Below, in pieces: positions 45,480 to 57,676 of a stretch of 64,000 nt of DNA. Where the stretch lies: contig JAUIRK010000463.1 in assembly GCA_030549495.1 (NCBI GenBank), forward strand, positions 371,001 to 435,000, in the 5' to 3' direction. The notes under the pieces are model-generated. The model was not told the DNA's origin, did no database searches, and saw only the letters and a list, made by a program, of their open reading frames with translations. Both the position numbers and the translations under genes were made by a program. The DNA comes from Nectonema munidae. Taxonomy: Eukaryota > Nematomorpha > Nectonematoida > Nectonematidae. The first letter of the stretch is position 1; each line of letters starts with the position of its first letter.

Positions 45480-45890
45480 AATGTACCTTTTAAAGTAGAC
45501 GAGTTCTCGTCAAAGTGAAAGATAGAAAAAGTAAAGATGGTCCCACTGTAAATACACCATGCAAAGTCGATCCCTCTATCTTTAAATAAGGGGGATTGTT
45601 TTTATTAGTTCAACTTATTGAAGACTCCCTAATGACAGATAAGTAGATGTCTAATAGAAGGAAGCTTATAGGCGATCCTTGGGGAAGCCGTGTCCTATGC
45701 TTATTGTCCTTCAAAATTCATTATTTATTTTGACCTATAGTGAGCGTTGAAAAAGAAAACTGTAAATTACCTTGAGACGCATGATGGCACAAACATCCTA
45801 CTCAGTTTGAATAGCAAACGTTCCTGCCAGACTGTATCAAAAGCCTTCTCAAGGTGGCAAGATATCATGCATATAAGTCATCGCAATGTC
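45480..45890 (-). mobile_element. LINE reverse transcriptase fragment, decayed
   Basis: On the minus strand the palm-domain motif L-E-K-A-F-D-T-V-W is at about 45863-45837 and G-L-P-Q-G-S-P-I-S at about 45690-45660, in different frames with stops between. These are RT motifs of Jockey/I-type LINEs. No FADD box or endonuclease was found nearby. The plus-strand frame at 45747-46001 is its shadow. Confidence 0.65.
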
Positions 45891-45999
45891 ATGGTGCAAA
45901 GTAAGCCGAACGTGATCAATGTAAAAAGTTTATTTGAAAAAGAATGCAAATTACGTATGCCCGACTTGTCAATAAAAATAGATGGCTTTACTTTTATAT

Positions 46000-46875
46000 A
46001 ATTTTGGAAAAACAAAATGAGCTTTGTTTAATTGACTTTATATTGTTATTTTGAAATTTAACGCCATTCAGGTCTCTCTTTCATTTCTAAATTTCAGATT
46101 TAAAATTTTTTTAATTTTATTCGTTTATATTTTATTTTATTTTCTCTTTTTGAATTAAAAAGATTTTGGATAAAAAAAAATTACAATTTTTTTTAACCAC
46201 ATGTCACATATATTTTCGTTTGAATTTTTTGAACTTGAAAATTGGCGTGGATTTAAAGGCCATACTTAATTTTTGAGGAGTTCCATAAAAGGCCTTATTG
46301 GAGAAAAAATAAAAAATATAAAAAATAATTAAAAGTAAAAATGTAAACAATAAAAACATCTTTGAGATGGGCATTTTTTAAAATGAAATTTTTGAAAAAG
46401 TGTTAAAAAATTGTTTAAATTTCATTTTGGCATAACTTTGCTAATGACTTTTATATGCTAAATGCAAATATGTTTCATTAAATTTTTTTTTGAAAAATTG
46501 AAAATTAAATCTATAAACCATTTATCATAATTTAGTGAAAACATGAGAAAAAAATTTATAATTTTGGCAAAAATTTAATTAAAAATTATTATTAAAATTT
46601 GGTAATTTTGTACCCTTCACAGTCAACATTTTGGTGAAGAGCTCTATATAAAAAAAATCATTTTTTCCACTTAATTATAGAGAATTGATAGATTCAAGTC
46701 GAATGGATGAAAATGATGTGTAAAAATAATATTTATTAATTTTGAAACATCTCAAAAATTTTTTAAAGTTATTTTGTGCGTATTTTTATCTCTACTTGAT
46801 AAAAGTACAAAAACAAGAGTTAAAAAAATGTTCCTAATTTTTCATATATATATATATACATATATCATCTTAACT
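46000..46875. other. Very AT-rich stretch, nothing recognised
   Basis: Mostly A/T-runs with scattered GAAAAA/TTTTTC words and a TA microsatellite at about 46844-46866. No coding or repeat ends seen. Confidence 0.6.
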
Positions 46876-46879
46876 TCTA

Positions 46880-47135
46880 AATTGTCTTTTTTTAGTTCGA
46901 AATAGTCTTTTTTCAAATATAATTTGTCTTTTTTCAATTTTAATTTGTCTTTTTTCAATTTTAATTTGTCTTTTTTCAATTTTAATTTGACTTTTTCAAA
47001 TCTAAATAGTCTTTTTTCAATTTATTTTGAATTTTAGAAAGAACGTTTAGAATTTAAAAAGACAGATTAAAATTGAAAAAAGAAAAATTATAATTGAAAA
47101 AAGACAATTTAGAACTAAAAAAAGATAATTTAGAA
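46880..47135. repeat. 21-bp-periodic palindromic minisatellite
   Basis: Left arm: GTC (once GAC) followed by a T-run recurs at 46884, 46905, 46926, 46947, 46968, 46989 and 47009, a 21-bp period with consensus GTCTTTTTTCAATTTTAATTT. Right arm: the complement, AAAAAAGAC-type, has its unit end at 47063, 47084, 47105 and 47126, again every 21 bp. The arms form a potential long hairpin with a short centre. Confidence 0.92.
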
Positions 47136-47386
47136 GTAAATACGATATAAAATCTAAGCAATTATATCTAATATATATTAAAAATTAGAAAAAAAGGATA
47201 TTTAATTTCTGCGCAAAATTGATTTAAAATAAGTGAAAAAAAATTGTATTATGCAAAAGATGTTTAAATGTAAAAAATTTTGAAATTTTTTATTCTAAAA
47301 TCTTAAATATATATAGTATCTTTGCAAAGCAATGCTCCGGAGCTTTGGCAAGCTCCTAATATTATTTTTCTCAAAATATAGTATAT

Positions 47387-47565
47387 GGGGGCAGTGAGTA
47401 AGGCTGGTTAGGGACTTGGCTTCGATACCACAAGGTCTTGGGTTCGATCCAGCTTCAAGCCATCTTTGCTTGTATTTCGACACAAGCGGAACAATTGCGT
47501 CTTTTTGATGAAAAAATCCAATGTAGGTAGGTACATCCCCTTACCTCAAATGTAATAGGAAATGG
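47387..47565 (+). repeat. tRNA-derived SINE, family B, copy 2
   Basis: Box A region GTGAGTAAGGCTGGTTAGGG (about 47394-47413) and box B GGTTCGATCC at 47441-47450. The body CTTGTATTTCGACACAAGCG and ACAATTGCGTCTTTTTGATG matches the copies at 10.0 and 63.6 kb. It lies about 225 bp beyond the stop codon of the inhibitor-2 gene, on the opposite strand. Confidence 0.75.
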
Positions 47566-47789
47566 GGAATAAAATAGAAAAAAATTAATTTTATTGCGAG
47601 TTGAAAAATAGAATGTCAATAATACTTCTTCATTTAAAACGCACATTATATTATTTTTAAAAAAGTAATCTAATCTACAATGATAATTGAGAGATGGATG
47701 AAAAGAAAAAGTTGAAAGAATAAATGAAAATACGAGATGAAAATTTAAAATTGAGCTGCTCTCACTTCATTTAGAAGAAAGCTTGCCCC

Positions 47790-48257
47790 TTATTCTTTTA
47801 ACTCCTTATTCTTAGCAGCATTTTCCCATGCTTTGATGATATTGTCTGCTTCATCATCCCCGCTATCAGTTAAATCTGGCTTAATGGAGTCTACTGATAA
47901 CTTCATCACATTTTTGAGAGTGTGCATCCTTCGCTGTTCTTCAAAACTTTTCTTTTTTTTCTTGAACCGAAAAGGAACCTCTAAATTTTTTGAGAACTTC
48001 TTCAGCAAATCGTTTGGCGAGGCATGCACGTGATCTTTATTTTCATTTTCGCTATAATTGATCTTGGAGTCATTAATATGCATATAGGAAAATTGAGTTT
48101 TCAAAGGATCTAGAGTCGTCACGATAATATTTTCATCCCATTTTATTTGATTGCATTTGCTACTGTCACGGAATGAACCTGAACATTCAATTGGATGAGC
48201 TTTTTCTTTATCAAAACTGCACTTCTTTAGAATTCCTTTATTCTCTTTTTTTGACAT
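47790..48257 (-). CDS. PPP1R2: Protein phosphatase inhibitor-2 (PP1 regulator) homologue
   Basis: 155 residues, uninterrupted. Inhibitor-2 binds and inhibits protein phosphatase 1 and helps it fold. Three family contact regions appear in order: K-G-I-L-K at 7-11, I-K-W-D-E-N-I at 38-44 followed by T-T-L-D-P, and S-F-E-E-Q-R-R-M-H at 104-112 followed by the amphipathic N-V-M-K-L-S-V-D-S-I and an acidic D-D-E. The animal protein is usually about 200 residues, so this one is short. The GSK3-type P-x-T-P site is not visible, and the H-Y pair that covers the PP1 active site reads H-T (112-113). A possible 5' UTR intron (CAG|GTATGA donor at 48313, acceptor near 48267) lies just upstream. An intronless retrocopy is the alternative, but the frame is intact. 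Confidence 0.75.
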   Translation of the reverse strand: MSKKENKGILKKCSFDKEKAHPIECSGSFRDSSKCNQIKWDENIIVTTLDPLKTQFSYMHINDSKINYSENENKDHVHASPNDLLKKFSKNLEVPFRFKKKKKSFEEQRRMHTLKNVMKLSVDSIKPDLTDSGDDEADNIIKAWENAAKNKELKE

Positions 48258-48314
48258 TGAGTTCGGCTAAAATGTCTAAAGATAATTAAAAAATTACAAG
48301 ACAATTTTCATACC

Positions 48315-50049
48315 TGTCAAGGCCAAGGAGTTGTTCATAGTGAGATTTTTTATGTACATATAATAGATAAAATAAATATGCAAATTTTCAATTAAATTGC
48401 CAGTAATGTTTAACTTTTCCCATAAGAAAATATAGCTCACGTTCTATTATTTCAACAAATCAAGTTTTATTATAATATCATTTATCACCATCCTTCTTCA
48501 ATTTTTCACAATATTCGAATTTTTGCGAATAAAAAATCTATCGATGATTGCGGTATTTATATTCCCTTTTTCTTAAAATATGTATTTTATTGGAGCTCTT
48601 TGGGTGCAACTGCAACGGGCCCTTTTCTTGCTAGAGCCGCTGTAGAGTGTAATGCTAAGTATTCTTTGTTTTGATAGCTTTCACAAATATTTGAAGCTTT
48701 TTTGCTTTAAGTTTTAAGCAAAGTTCCCCTCCTTCTTGGTCGAATAAAATGGAAAAATAACAAGTACGAAATAAACAAAATATGCCATTACAAATCTCCT
48801 AAATTTCACAATAATACACATTCCTAACTCTGAAGCATATAAACAAAATGATGCACGAAGGAAAGGTTAGCTAAGCTCTAGTAGCAATTTTCCAAAATTT
48901 CCCATCATCCTAATATTGAATTGCCGATTTCAATGTATATATATGAACTAGCATGTCACAGTTATAAAGTAAAAACAAATAATGAGTTTTACCCGAGAAT
49001 AATTTCAACGATTAAATGATAAGATAGTGAAAGCTTTGCATACGATTATGGTATTTGGTTTGAGGCTTCATGGCGCTTTTAATATATGTATTACGCGAGA
49101 TTTAAATCTTGGTAAAAACGATAATAATTTTGATGACAAAAATATAGAACATATATAATTTCTATTTTACTTATAAGACATTATTACTAGAACAACCTAA
49201 AAAATTTTTTTTTAACAAAACAGTAAAAATACTCAATTTTGAAAAAAGAGCAACTAACATTTTTATTGAAAATAAAATAAGATATGAGAGAAAAGATTTA
49301 AATGAAGATTTCGAATAAATTTGTCGATGAAAAATAAAGTTACAAATAAAATTGTTGTTGAAAAACATAATAACTCACAAAATTTTAATATTTACTCTTA
49401 TAAAACATCGAAGTTAAAAGACATGAATTCAAATGCGTAAATTGACACAGCTGGTCGTTTTAGTGTCAAGTATAATATAATTTATCCTGCAAATTTTCGC
49501 CTGATTGATGTATTCTAGTATATAAAATGTTAATATAAATATAACAGTATAGAGTACTCGGATTTTAAAGAAAATATAACTTTTGGAAAGTCGAAAAGAT
49601 CAAGATCGAGATATCAAGCCTGTTCCTGAACAAATCAAGATATTCATATTGGACTATCACCTCTGCAAGTTAGTTCCCCCTGTCTAGATAACGAAAACAC
49701 ATTGTTTGAATAGAAGGCAATTGGGAATGGCCCAGCTTAGGGGAGACATTTTTTCTTTTTCGGACGAGTCTCTTTGGCGCATTGCTATAAATTAAAGAAG
49801 AATAAAATAAAATTTTATAAAAAAGATAAATAAAATTTGATGAAAAGGTTATTTTAATTCATAATTGTGAGAGATTACAAAAAATATTACAGAGATTCCT
49901 CTTATTCAATGTAGAGCCAAAACTGGTTTCAAAAAAGCTTCTCCAAAAAGAGCTATAGTATATTTGCGCTTGTGGGACAAAATGACTAGTTTCATAATAG
50001 CTAGTACCAAAATCGCTATTGTGACAAAATAGGTAGCTAAAGGATATGA
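48315..50049. other. Upstream flank of the inhibitor-2 gene, no further gene
   Basis: AT-rich with chance frames on both strands. No repeat ends or RNA genes recognised. The promoter of the inhibitor-2 gene should lie at its left part, but I cannot define elements. Confidence 0.55.
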
Positions 50050-50196
50050 CTTTTTTACGCAATCACACTAATTTTGTCGTAATCCTCCAAAAATTGTGTC
50101 GCAATCCTGCTAAATTTTGTCGCAATCCTCTTAAATTTTGTCTCAATCCTCATAAATTTTGTCGCAGACCCCCTAAATTTTGCCTCAATCCTCCAT
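50050..50196. repeat. 21-bp minisatellite, about 6-7 units
   Basis: Units resembling AATTTTGTCGCAATCCTCCTA start anchors (the G of GTC) at 50076, 50098, 50119, 50140, 50161 and 50182, with one degenerate unit before. Spacing is 21 bp with one 22. Since 21 is a multiple of three, minus-strand reading gives repeated G-G-L-R-Q-N-L, but only within a short frame. Confidence 0.88.
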
Positions 50197-50434
50197 TTGA
50201 GTTGCCATAACACCCACTATCTGCAATCAAAAAATCTTCAAAAACTTTCTTCTCCAAAAGCATAAAATTTTTGAATTCTGAGAGATGGGAAACCGAATTA
50301 ACTCTGTCGGAAACACTGGATATGACATTGCGTGGTTTCTTTGTCAACGAAACATATTTTTTAAAGATTTAATATCCCTAATGGCATATCCCCTTGACAA
50401 TCTTGTGATATTTTTTGTAGAAATTGATTTACTT

Positions 50435-50816
50435 GAGTGGTTTTAATCTGGGGTCAACGGACCCCTAATAGGCCCATAGCTGCATCTCAGGAGGTGCATG
50501 AACAGTTTTTCATTTTTGAAAAAAAACTTAAAATGGATGAAAAAAACAATTTGTACGCGTAAAAATAACTGAAACAAAAAGCTAACTTTTAAAGTTTGAA
50601 TAAATAGCAAGCGGTGGTTTTTGTCTTTTCTCTTTGAATTTAAGTTTAATTCGCTTTGATACCTGTATTTGACGTCATTTGAGATCAAATAATTCATGTC
50701 AATAAAATAAAGTACAAATATTAATTGCATGCGAAGTTGTTTTTAGGAGTTCTTGTGAGAGAAATCAACATCTTAAAGGGGTCCATGACTGAATAAAAGT
50801 TAAGAACCCCTCACTA
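50435..50816. mobile_element. Non-autonomous hAT-like element, ~380 bp
   Basis: The left end GAGTGGTTTTAATCTGGGG followed by TCAACGGACCCC and the right end (minus strand) TAGTGAGGGGTTCTTAAC followed by TGGACCCC resemble each other. They match the AGTGGTTCTCAACCTGGGG plus GGACCCC style of hAT ends. A clear 8-bp target duplication is not visible. No coding capacity. Confidence 0.55.
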
Positions 50817-51239
50817 AACATGTTCCCTCTACGATATGTTCTTTATTTAAGTTAAAACGCATTCTCCATCAATTTTGGGGAAAGACTTGTGCGAATGTTC
50901 ACTAATATATTTCACAACTTTTCCATTTCTAACACGAATTCTTACTCTGCAGTATTTTTTCTTTCACATCAATAAAATTTGTCTTCTGTATCCGTGCAAC
51001 ATCTATCAAAAATATAAACATTGCCATCACTTTCAAATGTTCGCTTCCAACAATTCAATGCAATAATTGCTTCCATATTTAAGATAAAACAAGTTGAATC
51101 AATAAAATAAATAAAATTATTTATAGTTAAACTTTCTGAAACGGTAAAAAGTTTACTATCAATAAGGAGACTTTTAGAATGCTGTATTAATTAATAATTA
51201 GTTAATTAGTTACTTAGAGAGTTAGTCCGTTATTTTAAT

Positions 51240-51435
51240 AGTTGGTTAGTTGGAATTTAGTTAGTTAGTAGGATGATGGTTACTTACTAGAAAAACCCGT
51301 GCCAAAATGCTCACCCTAAACGGTCCTGAACCCAAGGACATTTTATTTGCAATTCAAGGATGATATGGTGTCGCGATTGAAAATCGAACGTAAGACAACA
51401 TAGATCAATAGCTCAAGCGTTCAATAATATAATAT
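51240..51435 (-). repeat. tRNA-derived SINE, family C, with TTAG-type tail
   Basis: On the minus strand, ACGCTTGAGCTATTGATC (box A-like) and ACGTTCGATTTTC (box B-like, about 51390-51378) are followed by a body and then CTAACTAACTAAATTCC repeats at 51240-51270. Not matched by another copy in this window. Confidence 0.5.
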
Positions 51436-52250
51436 GCCATCTTTAAAAGCAGTTTTGTTATCCACGATCTTTTGTCATACGTTTGGGTATGAATTTTGAG
51501 TGAACATGTTAAATGCTCGTATTTGAAATTTATACATATACTCACGTAACACGAGACATTTTAGTGACAATTTTGAACATATACCATATTTTAACTTGCA
51601 TAAGGTTTTGTCAAAAATTAGGTTAAAATATATTAGGAGTTTCTTATGTAGATTTTTTTCTTATATCGTTTATAAAAATATCCGAGATACAATCTTACGC
51701 ACTGCATACTGTTATTTAAATACGCATTCTATACTTGATAAAAAATAGTCTTAGTAAATTTGTTATTAACTTCCTTGATAATAATCTTATGTTAATCCCT
51801 TACAAAATCTTTTCTTCAAAGCTTGAGCCAATGAAAATGTAATTTTCAAGAACAAAAAACAGTTTATTTCAATGAAAGCAATTATACTTTATTAAATTTT
51901 AATCAGGTTTTAAGATAATTACCATTTAACAATTATTTTTTCCAACCTTATTCTCTTCCTTAAATAATTACTTGCTAAATTAAATCAGTGTTTTGTAAAA
52001 TCTTTGAAGAAGTACATAACAGAGCTATGACACTCACATTTTGTCCATTAAACATCAGCACCGCGCATATGTCTTTCGGTATTTTCAAGTTTAAAATAAA
52101 GCAAATTATGTTATAAAGTTTTTATATATAAATATTTTGCCTTTCAATGATGTAGATTAAGTCTAAAAATATTTAGAAATTTGCTCACTCCTAAAAGTAG
52201 TAATCTTTCAGTTATTTAATTGGAAAGTTAAAAACTAGTTGCTTTGTTAG

Positions 52251-52363
52251 TTAACCCATTCTGGGCTATTGTGAGTTGTTTTGACGATTACTCGAATTTC
52301 TAATGGAATTCAATTGAGATTAGTCAAAATCGTCTATAGTTTGCGTGAATCAAAGTGGGTTAA
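52251..52363. mobile_element. Short piggyBac-like MITE, 113 bp
   Basis: Starts TTAACCCATT and ends AGTGGGTTAA, so a TTAA target and CCCA ends are mirrored. Similarity beyond the first eight bases is weak, unlike the 41.3 kb element, so this is a weaker call. Confidence 0.5.
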
Positions 52364-55300
52364 TTAATTTGTTAGATAAATAAAATTTTTTTATAAATAA
52401 TATATAGATAATAAAATTTTTGTTAAATAAATATAAGTGCTAGTCACTTATTTAGTCTTTTAATTAGTTAAATGATTACTTACCAGCTTTAACATTTAAA
52501 TCAATAATGATAATCCTTATCAAAATATAAGGTATTTCATATTCAAAAGGAAACATAGTTATTGGAAAATTTTATTACTGAGAAAGGCGTGAGTTTGCAA
52601 AATCGATAAAAAATTTTATAATGGAGAAAGTTATAGTGTTTGAATGTTTCATGTTGAATTTGATTAGTATCAATAATATATTAATTTATTCGTATGTCAT
52701 CTAAACCAAAGAAAATCTTTATTTTTTTTATCTGTTTTGAAGCTTATATGGCCCAAGCTGTAAAATGAGATAAAACAATGCTTTTATTTGGAAAATGTAT
52801 CATATATATATTTAATATTTTATTTTGACTTTACATCTATAGATGAAATTGATGTTTCTAACATATGCTTCATGACATCAGATAACATAAATTTAACCTT
52901 CCAAGGATTCACGAAAAAAGAGATTGATGCTAGTGAATTGGTAAGCTTTTAATCTATAACTTTTTTCACTTTTTCTAAACACTTTTTTTATTTTTTAGTA
53001 TTGAACATTTTAAATTAAGGAGATAAATGTAAAGACTTCAAAAAAAACTCACAAAACAAACTGCATTTCATCTATTAGAAACTCAAAAATTTAGAGTTTT
53101 CGAAAAATAGGTATACTTCAAAGTAAATGCTTCAGATTCAACATGTAAAATTGTGACTTTCAATATTATTGTTTATTTTAATCTATAATTCTTCATATTT
53201 ATCATTTTACTCACACACTTTGGAATTTGTATAGAAACAAATAGGAATTCACAAAAGTAAAAAAGGCTTTGGATAATGCCTATATGAAAATATTGTCCAA
53301 GCCATAAACTAACCTTTTTTTTAGATCATTTTAATTTTGACCAAGAATAACACTTGAATGTGACATCGAGTATGAATACTTATTTTAGATTATTTTGAAA
53401 GAAATTTAGATACAATAAGATTATCAAAAGTGTTAAATGTCCATTTTGCAAAAATAGAATAGAAAATATAGCTCTGAGTTTACAGGGGGAGAAATCAAAG
53501 ACGTTTTGAGAAGTTTCCCTTTTGAAATAGAAAAAGGTGCAGCTATTTTATTTGAATTTGAATTTATGTAGTATTTTATTTTATTTTTTACATAAGATCA
53601 GTAAGAACTTGATAAATTTTGAAGACATATTTGCCATCATCTAAATTTTTACTTTTGAAACTTAATTTAAACAAAGATATATTTAAGATGAAAACACCAC
53701 TTCTTCTGTCATAAAAAGAGTTGAAGAATATTTATAGCAATATAAATGATGAATTTCACAAATTGTGATTTTTTTGAAAGAAAAAAATATAGAGAAGGTA
53801 AAGATTATATTGATGAAATCAAAATATCATGCCAATAACCTTGCTATCAAATATTCTATAACTTTATTGAGGAAATTATAATTAGATTTCTCATATTCTA
53901 AGTGTTTTCAAATCAAAATGGAGCAAAGATGGGGCTTTTATCAAATTCTAAAAAAAAAATTTTTAAAAATAAAATATTTGTTTGTTTTTTTCCCATTTTT
54001 ATCACATCATTTCAAAATAACACATTGGCTTTTTAGTAAAATCGACTTAAAGCCCAATCGTTGGTAATAATCCCCCCCCCCCCCTGAAAATCCCACAATA
54101 CCTTTATTATTTTCTTTATCTTTTCCAAATTATTTTTATCTTCAATGAAATTCACAATTTCATTTCTTCATTTTTTCCAAGACCATGTTTTATAATCGTT
54201 TTTAGAGTGGCAAGTTTGTATTACTTTTATTTTATTTTTATAAAAAACACATTTCAAAAAAAAAGGTTTCATTTAAAGAAAAAACCATTTCGAAAAAGGA
54301 AATTGAAAAACGAATAATAAATACGAAACATATCTTACTTTTTTGAAGGTTGCGATTCGGGAAAAATACAGAGGTGTGGGAAAGTAAGAAAAAGAATAAT
54401 ATTAAAGAATTTGACAATTTTAGAAGGATTTAGAAAAAAAATACAATGTTATTGCAAAAGATTGTGGCGGTTCAAAGATCAATCGATGGAATTGGTATTG
54501 CTGATTATTGCAAAGGATTGATGAGATTGTGTCAAAAAGTCACAGCCTTTGAAACATGATTTTGCGATCCAAAGCATTTATTATGATAAACTATCTTCTT
54601 TATTAAGGTTATTTGTTTTTGAACTGCTGAAAGATACTTTTTTTCATAATTATAGTTATTAAGAAATTAAAAAATTTGCGTTTCAGTCGTGTTTCGTTTT
54701 TGATGTATATAAAGATATGGTGACAATTAAGTACTGATATCTTAGCAAACAGCCTTGCGTGTTAATTCACTCTCGTAACAAACAGGTTTCGTTATATTTA
54801 TACTATATTTATATCTGTTTTTTTAGATTTTCTTTCTAGTTTTAATATCCAATTTTTGGAGGTTTATTTTATATGCTTTGTTAGTTAGGCAGGTAAACTA
54901 TATAAAAGCATTTTCAGCGTGCGCTCTTATGTTTGTATTTGCTTGGATTGGTCTGTTTAAGTGTATGAAGTCAATTTGGAATGAAAATTAAACATCAACT
55001 GATTATAGTGAGCTCGAAATGTAAGGAGTTAAATTTTTTGAGGTAAAACTGGCAAAGTCAGAAAATTTAGGCTTTGGGTTGTGTCGAGAAGATTTCACAA
55101 GTGAAGATGAGGTGATGTTAAATTTACATTTACAGCCAAATCTTGCACACTTTCGCTTACTTTGAAGAACGTAAAGTTAAGCTAAAGAAGTAGACTTTTT
55201 TTATTGAGGGATAAGAGTCATGATAAGTGGGAGTGAAAAGAGAGAATTAATTTTGGGCATTCTTCGTAACGTAATGCATTTATGGCTACTTCAAATGTTT

Positions 55301-55880
55301 TGAAGGGTAGAGAGATGTTGGGAAATAGATTAATTGCTAAGTTATCAAATAGAGATATCTGACATATTCAGATGGAAGAGCACAAGCTAATATGAATATT
55401 AAAATATTTGTTAAAATTGGTAGGAATGCTTTAAATATGTAAATCCAATTAAAAAAGACAAAAATTAAGATTTGTGAGTTGTACTTTTTAGGTTAGAGAT
55501 CATGAACTAATATTCAGGTTCAGTGAAGAAATTGTACATCCAATGTTGAAAGGAGTAGATTATTATTGTGATGTTTGAGATGATTGTTTTGCAAGCATAT
55601 ATAAGACTAGATGCTCCCCATGTCTGTATTGATAATAACCGGTTTAGAGATTATTCGGGGTAGTACCCGAAGTATAAAAGGGTTCTTTGTAGAAGATGTA
55701 GGAACAGGAAACGCTTTAATTTTCTCTTGAGGCATCGTAATGTTCCGAAGAAGGGAAAATGAAGAATTAGTGCTCCTCATCAGTTTGTGTTTGCATAGCG
55801 TGATTTTGAATGGAATGAGTAGCAAATCTAGACAAAATAAGGGTGTAGAAGGTAAGAAATAGAGCATGGTAAGATTTGTA
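52364..55880. other. Intergenic, no recognised gene
   Basis: AT-rich. A C run lies at about 54069-54083. The stretch 54350-55870 is less AT-biased and purine-rich with many short interrupted frames (for instance minus strand 55867-55607), suggesting decayed mobile-element coding sequence that I cannot assign. Confidence 0.5.
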
Positions 55881-55884
55881 TTAG

Positions 55885-57676
55885 ATCAGTGGTCACTAAA
55901 ATTTTTATCCATTACCCAAATTTTATTTTTCATTTACTCAATTACCGCCCCATCCTTCCACCTTTCTCTTAAAAATTTCCTATCAAGGTCAAATCTATTT
56001 GGCTTCATTTAACCTTAAATTATATTAAATCCATCAATTTTTATCGCCCTCAACCAATTAGAAGTTTTTCTGCCTTTGCAATTGCACATATTCATATAAG
56101 AACCTATTCAATTAAAGCATGTGAAAGATAGAGTGCGCGCTTTCTCTCTCTCTCTCTAACGTAGATTATGGGGTCTATCATGTTTACAGCGATGCTATAA
56201 CAAATGATAATGTCGCTAAAGACTAGCCGTTAGTTAGTAATAATAAATTTTACCGTTATTTGCTCACAAATGTCTAATGTTTTGAAATCAATATCTTTCC
56301 GTGTTTTAAAAAGATTTGACGAAATTTCGGATACCTAACAAGATCATCTTACCAAAACAGTTTATTACAGGAGGGACATTTGAATAACCTAATATCTTTA
56401 TATAATTTTAGATAAAAATTAATCAATTTTATATTTTTTCAAAAAAATTTAAATTTATTCGATTTTCCATTTTAATACCAAATTTTAAAGAAAATTTTAT
56501 CCTGATTACGAAAATGTATAAAAAGTTTCACTTTGAATTTATTAACAATTTTTCCCGTCTTTTAACTTGGAAAAATAATAATCCAAAATTAAAACATTGA
56601 ACTAAAATATTTCAAAATTGCCACATTGAATGGGAAAAAATTTCCAAATAAATTTACATATTTGGAATCAGCGTAGCAAACTCTATCAGAATACATTTTT
56701 AAATTAACCAATTTTAAGATTTCCAATTTTTTCACGATCATTCGTTGGCCTCAAAATTATAATCTCACATACAAATGTACAACAGGTATTATACATTTTT
56801 ATAATCTTTTCATCATGATATTTAATCACTTTAATTAACGTTTTATTTCATTATTTTGCAATACTATTTTAAAAAAAATAATACTTTTCTTTAAAAGTTT
56901 ACAGAAAGCCAGCATTTGTAGCATGAACTTCAAATATAAATATCCCATTACAATTTATATCTTTATCGATAAAATAACCTTTTAATAAATCGCTGGGAGT
57001 GGTAATTTCGTACAAGCCTTCGTTGAGAATCTATATCATTATCGATCAAATCTTTTTAAAATTAACGAATCTAACATTTTCGTCAAACTTAAATGACCCA
57101 TATGTTTTTAGCGAAGGGATAATCGAATGATGGAACCAACTCTAAATGATTTATTCCTTTAACGATTTGGGGGGTAATTTGGACCCCACAGTAGATAAAA
57201 ATAGGTTTATTGAAAAAAACAAAATAGCGATATGTTAAAAATTTGAAAATACCTTTATTAAGTATTCCTTTTCATCAAGTAGATTTTATAGACTTAAAAA
57301 ATTTTATTGGAAGCTTAAAATGAAATGATAACTATATTTAATGTTGTGAAAGGAAACAAGAGCATTGACGAGAATGTTTTGCCTGATTACTCAAAGAGAA
57401 TTTCCAGATCACATTCCCTGAAAATTTAAACCTGATTCCTATCAAAATAATTATAGAAAAACACTATTTAACACAAAAAGCATAGAATCACTAGAATGGT
57501 TTGCCAAGTGAAGTTTTTGATTCCTTGATTATATATATCTTTGAAAGAAAGTTTGTTGATTTTTGGAAAGATAAAATATATCTCATTATTTGATTGATTT
57601 GTATTATATTTGATGCAATTCACATAGGCGATTAGCCTCTTTACATTGCACATTCATGTTATATTATGTTATGTTA
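55885..57676. other. Intergenic, hAT-like terminus and plain AT-rich DNA
   Basis: CAGTGGTCACTAAAATTTTTA at 55887 followed by ATTACCGCCCC resembles a hAT terminus. GGGGTAATTTGGACCCCACAG near 57175 may be an opposing end. A CT run is at about 56143-56157. No gene seen. Confidence 0.4.

Noticed and set aside
45747-46001. 84-codon plus-strand frame
   Set aside because: Antisense of a LINE reverse transcriptase fragment whose motifs are on the minus strand.
47833-48033. 66-codon plus-strand frame with Ser/Phe-rich sequence
   Set aside because: Antisense shadow of the inhibitor-2 coding frame.
57468-57653. 61-codon minus-strand frame downstream of the ZBED5-like remnant
   Set aside because: Asn/Ile/Lys-rich composition and no match to the family's C-terminal motifs.
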